Shown one piece after another: positions 58,783 through 64,000 of a DNA stretch of 64,000 bases. The notes under the pieces were generated by a model. The model saw nothing but the letters and a program-made list of their open reading frames with translations, searched no databases and had not been told where the DNA came from. The stretch comes from Shinella lacus (GTDB lineage Bacteria; Pseudomonadota; Alphaproteobacteria; Rhizobiales; Rhizobiaceae), in assembly GCF_010994755.1 (NCBI RefSeq), contig NZ_WHSB02000005.1:219281-283280 (forward strand). Direction: 5' to 3'. A program made the position numbers and the translations under genes. Position 1 is the stretch's first letter, and every line of letters begins with the position of its first letter.

Positions 58783-59010
58783 ATGCGCAATATCATTCTA
58801 TCCGCAGCCATCGCAGTCTTTTCCTTCGGCGCTTTCGCCGCACCGTCGCTCGCCGGCATCATGCCGGATGCAGCAGGCCTGCGGTCGACAAGCCTCGTCG
58901 AACCCGTGACGCACTATTACGGCCACAAGCCGAAGTGCTTCTGGAAGAAAATCAAGAAGTACGACTACTACGGCAACCTCGTCATCAAGAAGGTGAAGGT
59001 CTGCCATTAA
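58783..59010 (+). CDS. Small secreted protein of unknown function
   Basis: A 75-aa protein with a clear signal peptide (about residues 1-24, LSAAIAVFSFGAFAAPSLAG) and a short, basic and tyrosine-rich mature part (HYYGHKPKCFWKKIKKYDYY, then KKVKVCH). Two cysteines could form one disulfide. GAGGGG precedes the ATG at 58783. I recognise no function; similar short exported proteins are common in rhizobia. Two tandem hairpins follow. Confidence 0.72.
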   Translation: MRNIILSAAIAVFSFGAFAAPSLAGIMPDAAGLRSTSLVEPVTHYYGHKPKCFWKKIKKYDYYGNLVIKKVKVCH

Positions 59011-59051
59011 GCCGCGCCTCTTGGCGCGGTAAGCCGCGTCTTGTGACGTGG
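59011..59051 (+). repeat. Two tandem similar hairpins after the small secreted protein gene
   Basis: First hairpin CCGCGCC-TCTT-GGCGCGG (59012-59029), second CCGCGTC-TTGT-GACGTGG (59034-59051), joined by TAAG. Both begin GCCGCG, so they look like a duplicated unit. No T-tract follows, so they may protect the mRNA 3' end rather than terminate. Confidence 0.55.
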
Positions 59052-59172
59052 TGAGGCGGTATCCGGGGGGATCCGCCGCCGGGGCAGACTTGGAAATGCC
59101 GCTGCAACGGGGTAGGACGGGATGACCGTCCTCGCCGGGATGGTCGTGCGCTTTAAAAGCCCGGGACCCGCC

Positions 59173-60378
59173 ATGCCGCTTGCAGGAAAACGCATCCTCC
59201 TCGTCATCTCCGGCGGCATCGCCGCCTACAAGAGCCTCGACCTGATCCGCCGCCTGCGGGAACGCGGCGCGAAGGTGCGCCCGGTCATGACCGCAGGCGC
59301 GTGCGAATTCGTGACGCCGCTCGCCGTCGGCGCGCTTTCGGCGGGCCATGTCTATACGGATCTCTTTTCGCGCGAGGACGAGCAGGATGTCGGGCACATC
59401 CGGCTGGCGCGCGATTGCGACCTCATCGTGATCGCCCCCGCCACGGCCAACCTGATGGCCAAGATGGCGAACGGGCTTGCCGACGACCTTGCCTCCACCG
59501 TGCTGCTCGCCACCGATCGCCCGGTGCTGCTGGCGCCCGCCATGAACCCGAAGATGTGGGCACATCCGGCGACGCGACGCAATGTCGAGACGCTGCGCAA
59601 GGACGGTCTGTCCTTCATCGGCCCCAATGCCGGTGAGATGGCGGAGGGCGGCGAGGCCGGTTTCGGCCGCATGGCGGAGCCGCTGGAAATCGTCGCTGCC
59701 TTGGAAGCCCTGCTCGACGGCGGGAAGAAGCCGCTCGCCGGCCGCACCGCCATCGTCACCTCCGGCCCGACCCATGAGCCGATCGACCCGGTGCGCTACA
59801 TCGCCAACCGCTCCTCCGGCCGGCAGGGTCATGCCATTGCCGCAGCGCTCGCCCGGCTGGGCGCGAAGGTGACGCTCGTCTCCGGCCCCGTCACATTGCC
59901 CGACCCGTCAGGTGTGACCGTGGTCGAGGTCGAGCGGGCGGACGACATGTTGCAGGCGGTGCTGGCCGCGCTGCCGGCGGATATCGCAGTGATGGTCGCG
60001 GCCGTTGCCGACTGGCGGGTGGCAACGCCGAATGCGGAAAAAATCAAGAAGCAGCCGGGCGAAGGCCCGCCGCCGCTGATGCTGACGGAAAACCCGGATA
60101 TCCTGAAGACCGTCGGCCATCACGCGAAACGGCCGAAAGTCGTCGTCGGCTTTGCCGCGGAGACGCAGGACGTCGAGAGCAACGGCCGGGTGAAACTTCA
60201 GAAGAAGGGCGCCGACCTCATCGTCGCCAATGACGTTTCGCCGGAAACCGGCATCATGGGCGGCACGCGCAACAGTGTGAAGCTGATCACCGCCGCCGGC
60301 ATCGAGGAATGGCCGGAGCTTTCCAAGGAAGAGGTCGCCGGCCGCCTGGCCGACTGGATTGCCGAAAAGCTTACCTGA
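59173..60378 (+). CDS. coaBC: Bifunctional phosphopantothenoylcysteine decarboxylase / phosphopantothenate-cysteine ligase
   Basis: Two steps of coenzyme A synthesis. The CoaC half (about residues 1-185) has the flavoprotein start LLVISGGIAAYKSLDLIRRL, the catalytic His in DVGHIRLARD, and the PAMNPKMW substrate motif. The CoaB half (about 190-401) has TSGPTHEPIDPVRYIANRSS and the VAAVADWR/KIKK region. I chose the ATG at 59173 (401 aa); an ATG at 59122 would add 17 residues. The 3' end overlaps the convergent amidotransferase gene by 8 bp. Confidence 0.96.
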   Translation: MPLAGKRILLVISGGIAAYKSLDLIRRLRERGAKVRPVMTAGACEFVTPLAVGALSAGHVYTDLFSREDEQDVGHIRLARDCDLIVIAPATANLMAKMANGLADDLASTVLLATDRPVLLAPAMNPKMWAHPATRRNVETLRKDGLSFIGPNAGEMAEGGEAGFGRMAEPLEIVAALEALLDGGKKPLAGRTAIVTSGPTHEPIDPVRYIANRSSGRQGHAIAAALARLGAKVTLVSGPVTLPDPSGVTVVEVERADDMLQAVLAALPADIAVMVAAVADWRVATPNAEKIKKQPGEGPPPLMLTENPDILKTVGHHAKRPKVVVGFAAETQDVESNGRVKLQKKGADLIVANDVSPETGIMGGTRNSVKLITAAGIEEWPELSKEEVAGRLADWIAEKLT

Positions 60379-61192
60379 CGAGGGCGAGCTTGGTGTCCAT
60401 GCCGCTTGCCGGACGACCGGCGGGCGAGAAGATGCGCACGTCGACGCCGTTTTCGCCCAGCACCACGGCGCTGCCGTCCGGGATTTCCACCCAGGCTTCC
60501 GTATCGTCGTTCAGCGGCTCGGAGACAAGGCAATAGCCGCCCGTCGCACCCATGGGGGCGGCGTAGAGCGTGGGCGCTGCGTAGTCGGTCGCGTAGCGCA
60601 CGGCGTAGAGCTGGTCGCCATCGGTGAAGGCTGCGGTGAAGCGCACGAGCACGCGGCGCTCCAGATGCGCCGCCAGCCGCTCGACGAAGGCGATCGTCTC
60701 GGCCATGGCACCGAGCGGGTCGCGCGCCAGGCCGAATTGCAGGGCGAGCAGGAAGAGCAGCTCCGAATCCGTCGAGCCGGTGCGGGCATTGTAGAGATCG
60801 TTGTCGAGCATGGTTTCGAGCGGCCGGCGCAGGTGCTCGAAGTCTGCGATCTGGCCATTGTGCATGAAGGACCAGATGCCGTTGACGAAGGGATGGCAAT
60901 TGTCGCGCCGCGTGCCGCCGCCGGTGGCAGCGCGCACATGGGCGAGGAACAGCGGCGAGCGCACCTGGCGGGCGATGCTGCGCAGGTTGCAATCGGACCA
61001 GGCGGGCAGGATATCGCGGTAGCGGCCGGGCTCCGGGCGTTCGCCATACCAGGCGATGCCGAAGCCGTCGCCATTGGTCGCCGTCTTGGCGCGGGTGGCG
61101 CAGTGGGATTGTTCGATCAGCGAGTGGGCGGGCGAGGACACCAGTTCCTCGAGGTAAAGCGGTTCTCCGCGATAGGCTGCCCAACGGCACAT
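60371..61192 (-). CDS. Class II glutamine amidotransferase, EgtC/YafJ-like
   Basis: Ntn-hydrolase of 273 aa. The catalytic Cys2 follows the initiator Met (MCRWAAYRGEP), and the family motifs GDGFGIAWYG, LAHVRAATGG and the CHPFVNGIWSFMHNGQI segment are all present. Relatives include EgtC (removes gamma-glutamyl in ergothioneine synthesis) and YafJ; no egtA, egtB or egtD gene is nearby, so the true substrate is open. It ends with an 8-bp overlap with coaBC on the opposite strand. Confidence 0.88.
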   Translation of the reverse strand: MCRWAAYRGEPLYLEELVSSPAHSLIEQSHCATRAKTATNGDGFGIAWYGERPEPGRYRDILPAWSDCNLRSIARQVRSPLFLAHVRAATGGGTRRDNCHPFVNGIWSFMHNGQIADFEHLRRPLETMLDNDLYNARTGSTDSELLFLLALQFGLARDPLGAMAETIAFVERLAAHLERRVLVRFTAAFTDGDQLYAVRYATDYAAPTLYAAPMGATGGYCLVSEPLNDDTEAWVEIPDGSAVVLGENGVDVRIFSPAGRPASGMDTKLALVR

Positions 61193-61437
61193 GAGGCTAT
61201 TCTCGCTTTCGAAGACCGGCGACGAACCGGCGTTTGACCAGACGCATTAACCATGGCACTGCCCTGATTTTCAACGCAAATGGGTAAAAATGCGTTAACG
61301 AATGTAAACGGGCCGAAACCATGCGTGTCATTCTGATGACAGGGCGCGAGGTTGGCAGTTTCTTGCGGAACAGGATGCCCCTGCGGTTGACGGTGCGGCA
61401 TCGCGGCCTATCCTTTCCGGTGAGAGAAGGATGCAGC

Positions 61438-61842
61438 ATGAAAATCGACGGGCAGTGCCATTGCGGCTTCGTGACCTATGAGGCCGAGATCGATCCGGAC
61501 AAGGTGGCGATCTGTCATTGCACGGATTGCCAGAGGCTGACCGGCTCGCCCTATCGCGTCACCGCCAGCGTGCCGCGCGATGCCCTGCGCCTTACCGCAA
61601 ACCCGCCGAAACTCTACACCAAGAGCGCGGAAAGCGGCCGCAAGCGCCTGCTCTATTTCTGCCCGGAATGCGGAACGCCACTCTTTTCGACTGGAACGGG
61701 CGAAGCGGCCGAGACCTGGGGCATCCGCTGGGGCAGCATCAACCAACGCGCCGGCCTGAAACCGGTGCGCCAGATCTGGTGCACCTCCGCCACCGACTGG
61801 TTCGGCGAGACGGCCGCCCTTCCCGGCGTGCTGCGGGATTGA
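61438..61842 (+). CDS. GFA-family protein (glutathione-dependent formaldehyde-activating-like fold)
   Basis: Zinc-binding 134-aa protein of the CENP-V/GFA family. The zinc cysteines are seen in GQCHCG (residues about 5-10), CHCTDC (about 29-34) and CPECG (about 78-82). Formaldehyde activation was shown only for the Paracoccus Gfa, and most family members have unknown activity. AGAAGGA precedes the ATG at 61438. The AraC gene begins 2 bp after its stop, so they are co-translated. Confidence 0.9.
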   Translation: MKIDGQCHCGFVTYEAEIDPDKVAICHCTDCQRLTGSPYRVTASVPRDALRLTANPPKLYTKSAESGRKRLLYFCPECGTPLFSTGTGEAAETWGIRWGSINQRAGLKPVRQIWCTSATDWFGETAALPGVLRD

Positions 61843-61844
61843 CC

Positions 61845-62645
61845 ATGGCAGAAGAGCGCTTCCAGATCTTCAGGACGGGCATCGACGGCATCGAGGCCGT
61901 CATCGCCGACAGTCGCCTGAGTTTCGCGCGCCACACCCATGAGACCTACGGCATCGGCGTTGTCGAGCGCGGTGCGCAGAAATCGGCAAGCGGGCGCGGC
62001 ATGGTCGAGGCCGAAGCCGGCAACACCATCACCGTCAACCCCGGCGAGGTGCATGACGGCGCGCCGCTGGGCGATGCCCCGCGCGCCTGGCGCATGCTCT
62101 ACATGCAGCCGGCGATCGTTGCAGCTGCGGCGGAGCATATTTTCGAGGGCCGGCCGCGCGAGGAATTTTACGCGCCGGTGCTGGAGGATGGCCGCATTGC
62201 CGGGCTCGTTTCGGCGCTGCTCGCCTCCCTGCTCGACAAGCGTGCCGCTGCCCTCGCCCGGGACGAACGCCTCCTCCTGTTGCTCGCCGCCGCCTTGCAG
62301 GAGCGGGTGCCGCGGCGGGAACCCATCGCTTCAGCGGCCATTGCGCAAGCCCGCAACCGGCTTGACGAGGACCCTGCAGCCAGCGTCACACTGGACGACC
62401 TCGCGGCGGATTGCGGGCTCGGCCGCTTCAGGTTGGTGCGCGATTTCGCCCGCAGCACGGGCCTGACGCCACATGCCTATCTGCTCCAGCGCCGGACGGA
62501 ACGCGCGCGGCGGCTGATTGCGACGGGCACCTCGCTTGCCGAGGCCGCCATCGACGCGGGTTTTGCCGACCAGAGCCATATGACGCGCAATTTCACGCGC
62601 CGTTACGGTTATACGCCGGGCGCCTATCTCACTGCCCGCGGCTGA
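61845..62645 (+). CDS. AraC-family transcriptional regulator
   Basis: Regulator of 266 aa with an N-terminal cupin sensor (about residues 15-110; SRLSFARHTHETYGIGVVER, TVNPGEVHDG) and a C-terminal pair of HTH motifs (about 165-264; LAADCGLGRFRLVRDFARST, then EAAIDAGFADQSHMTRNFTR). This sensor type is common in AraC regulators of LysE-type exporters, and a LysE gene lies 73 bp downstream, so it probably controls that exporter. Ligand unknown. Confidence 0.93.
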   Translation: MAEERFQIFRTGIDGIEAVIADSRLSFARHTHETYGIGVVERGAQKSASGRGMVEAEAGNTITVNPGEVHDGAPLGDAPRAWRMLYMQPAIVAAAAEHIFEGRPREEFYAPVLEDGRIAGLVSALLASLLDKRAAALARDERLLLLLAAALQERVPRREPIASAAIAQARNRLDEDPAASVTLDDLAADCGLGRFRLVRDFARSTGLTPHAYLLQRRTERARRLIATGTSLAEAAIDAGFADQSHMTRNFTRRYGYTPGAYLTARG

Positions 62646-62718
62646 CTGCAATTTCGTTCAAGACCACGGCCTACCTTCCGGTGTTCCCTGCCGCCTCCCC
62701 GCCGCATGGAACCCGGAC

Positions 62719-63333
62719 ATGACCACAGAATTCCTCATCACCTCGCTCGTCGTCATCCTCCTGCCGGGCACCGGCGTGATCTACACGCTGGCGCTCGGCA
62801 TTAGCGGTGGCTTTCGCGCCGGCCTGCTTGCCGCCTTCGGCTGCACGCTCGGCATCATTCCGCATATCGTCGCCTCCGTCGTCGGCCTGGCCGCGGTGCT
62901 GCATGCGAGCGCGCTCGCCTTCGAGGTGCTGCGTTATGTCGGCGTCGCCTACCTGCTCTTCATCGCCTGGAGCATGCTGAAGGACAGCAATGCGCTGGAT
63001 CTCGGGCCGGACCAGGCGCCCGCCGAAAAGGCACTGCGCATCGTGCGCAAGGGCATCCTCACCAATATCTTCAACCCGAAACTCTCGCTGTTCTTCCTCG
63101 CCTTCCTGCCGCAATTCGTGCCGGCGGAGGCGCCTGACGCCACGGCGCAGATGCTCTATCTCGGCGGCATCTTCATGCTGCTGACCTTCCTCGTCTTCGC
63201 GGTCTACGGCGCGCTCGCCGCGGGCCTGCGCCAGCAGGTGCTGAGCCGGCCAAGGATCATGGTGTGGACGCAGCGCAGCTTCGCTGCCGCGCTCGGCCTG
63301 ATGGGCTTGCGACTTGCGCTGACCGACCGCTAG
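62719..63333 (+). CDS. LysE/RhtB-family amino-acid exporter
   Basis: Inner-membrane protein of 204 aa with about six hydrophobic helices. The family signature near the N-terminus (LVVILLPGTGVIYTLALGIS, then GFRAGLLAAFGCTLG) and the central FNPKLSLFFLAFLPQF are present. Family members export lysine, threonine, homoserine or leucine; the cargo cannot be read. It follows an AraC regulator. Its TAG overlaps the thiD stop codon on the other strand (shared CTAG). Confidence 0.93.
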   Translation: MTTEFLITSLVVILLPGTGVIYTLALGISGGFRAGLLAAFGCTLGIIPHIVASVVGLAAVLHASALAFEVLRYVGVAYLLFIAWSMLKDSNALDLGPDQAPAEKALRIVRKGILTNIFNPKLSLFFLAFLPQFVPAEAPDATAQMLYLGGIFMLLTFLVFAVYGALAAGLRQQVLSRPRIMVWTQRSFAAALGLMGLRLALTDR

Positions 63334-64000
63334 TCCCAAAGCGCGTGAAAATGGTGGAGCGGCCCGTGGCCGGAGCCGACGGACAGCGCATCGGACGTGC
63401 GCACCGCGCCGGCGATGAAACTCTTCGCCGCCGCAGCGGCATCGGCAAGCGTGCGCCCCTTGCCGAGCTCCGCGGCAATCGCGCTGGACAGCGAGCAGCC
63501 GGTGCCATGGGTGTTGCGCGTCAGCACGCGCACGCCTTCGAACCAGTGCAGCCGGTCCGGCGTCGCCAGCACATCCGGGCTCTCGGTCCCCGGCAGGTGC
63601 CCGCCCTTGAGCAGCACCGCCTTCGGGCCGAGCGCGAGGAGCCGCCGTGCCTGGTCCTCCATGCCCGCCCGGTCGATGGCTTCGGCTTCGCCCAGGAGGG
63701 CGGCCGCCTCCGGCAGGTTCGGTGTCAGCACGGTGGCGCGCGGCAATAGCCGGCGCGTCAGTGCCTCGACCGCCTCCCGCGCCAGAAGCGGCGCGCCACC
63801 CTTCGCGACCATCACCGGATCGAGCACGATCGGCAGGCCGCGCCGCGACGACAGGCTGTTAGCAACGGCTTCGGAGATCTCCGCCGAGGCGATCATGCCG
63901 ATCTTCACGGCATCGACGCGCACATCGCTAAAGACTTCCGCGATCTGCGCCGCGACGAAGGCCGGCGGCACGAGATGCACGCCGGAGACGCCTTGCGTGT
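63330..64000 (-). CDS. thiD: Hydroxymethylpyrimidine/phosphomethylpyrimidine kinase (5' end outside the window)
   Basis: Phosphorylates HMP and HMP-P in thiamine synthesis. The visible about 223 residues cover the ribokinase-like C-terminal part: NTQGVSGVHLVPPAF at the cut end, VKIGMIASAEISEAVA, LDPVMVAKGGAPLL, LTPNLPEAAALLG and the catalytic NTHGTGCSLSSAIAAEL (DTHGTGC in most relatives, so an Asn-for-Asp change). The N-terminal about 45 residues lie beyond 64000. It converges on the LysE gene with a 3-bp overlap. Confidence 0.94.
   Translation of the reverse strand, partial: TQGVSGVHLVPPAFVAAQIAEVFSDVRVDAVKIGMIASAEISEAVANSLSSRRGLPIVLDPVMVAKGGAPLLAREAVEALTRRLLPRATVLTPNLPEAAALLGEAEAIDRAGMEDQARRLLALGPKAVLLKGGHLPGTESPDVLATPDRLHWFEGVRVLTRNTHGTGCSLSSAIAAELGKGRTLADAAAAAKSFIAGAVRTSDALSVGSGHGPLHHFHALWD

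Overview
The window is an ordinary, dense, high-GC chromosomal segment from an alphaproteobacterium, almost certainly a member of the Rhizobiaceae (Rhizobium / Agrobacterium / Sinorhizobium / Shinella group). The reasons are the gene order around glnD-mutS-tme-olsB, lptC-lptA-lptB-rpoN-hpf-ptsN and dnaA-rpsT, a Mur-type Fur protein, a Tme-type malic enzyme with a phosphotransacetylase-like tail, the ornithine-lipid enzyme OlsB, a ROSE-like RNA thermometer before a small heat-shock gene, and RIME-type palindromic repeats. I see no phage, insertion sequence, CRISPR array, tRNA or rRNA.

Layout. 1-2,000: the end of a nucleoside hydrolase gene, then a heat-shock pair (Hsp20 plus a DUF1150 protein). 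2,000-15,300: a long minus-strand run: trpS, a universal stress protein, nfuA, tsaB, rimI, mur, plsC, miaB, phoH, ybeY, corC, lnt, an XRE regulator, metK and trmB. These serve translation fidelity, RNA maturation, envelope lipoproteins, metal homeostasis and SAM supply. 15,500-23,300: a small secreted M15-like peptidase convergent with murJ, then glnD and mutS. 23,400-33,800: tme, olsB, a hybrid histidine kinase, a translationally coupled RNA-methyltransferase/lspA set, a CoxG-like protein, and sppA-ihfB-lapA. 34,000-39,100: LPS transport (lptC, lptA, lptB), then rpoN, hpf and ptsN. 39,200-44,200: grpE and hrcA (heat shock), divergent from rph-VOC-rdgB-hemW. 44,300-46,800: a drug/metabolite exporter, a LysR regulator and a GNAT protein. 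46,900-49,600: dnaA and rpsT, separated by the only large non-coding gap, about 870 bp. 49,800-60,400: enoyl-CoA hydratase, mutM, ubiE, ubiB, a large FecR-TPR-outer-membrane-barrel protein, a potassium channel with a zinc ribbon, a small secreted protein and coaBC. 60,400-64,000: a class II glutamine amidotransferase, a GFA-family protein, an AraC regulator, a LysE exporter and a partial thiD.

The most interesting signals are (1) six GANTC (CcrM-type) sites within 128 bp upstream of dnaA; (2) a perfect TTAA-N7-TTAAC CtrA-type box upstream of the XRE regulator that precedes metK; (3) RIME-type palindromes that begin within 0-2 nt of stop codons, or supply the stop codon, at five gene ends, with covarying stems; (4) a FecR-TPR-barrel protein whose third-position GC drops sharply at the barrel; (5) a 26-bp inverted repeat before metK; and (6) a ROSE-like thermometer with the diagnostic bulged G over the Shine-Dalgarno sequence. 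I found no clear candidate for a wholly new multi-gene system; the FecR-TPR-barrel protein is the best candidate for an uncharacterised function.
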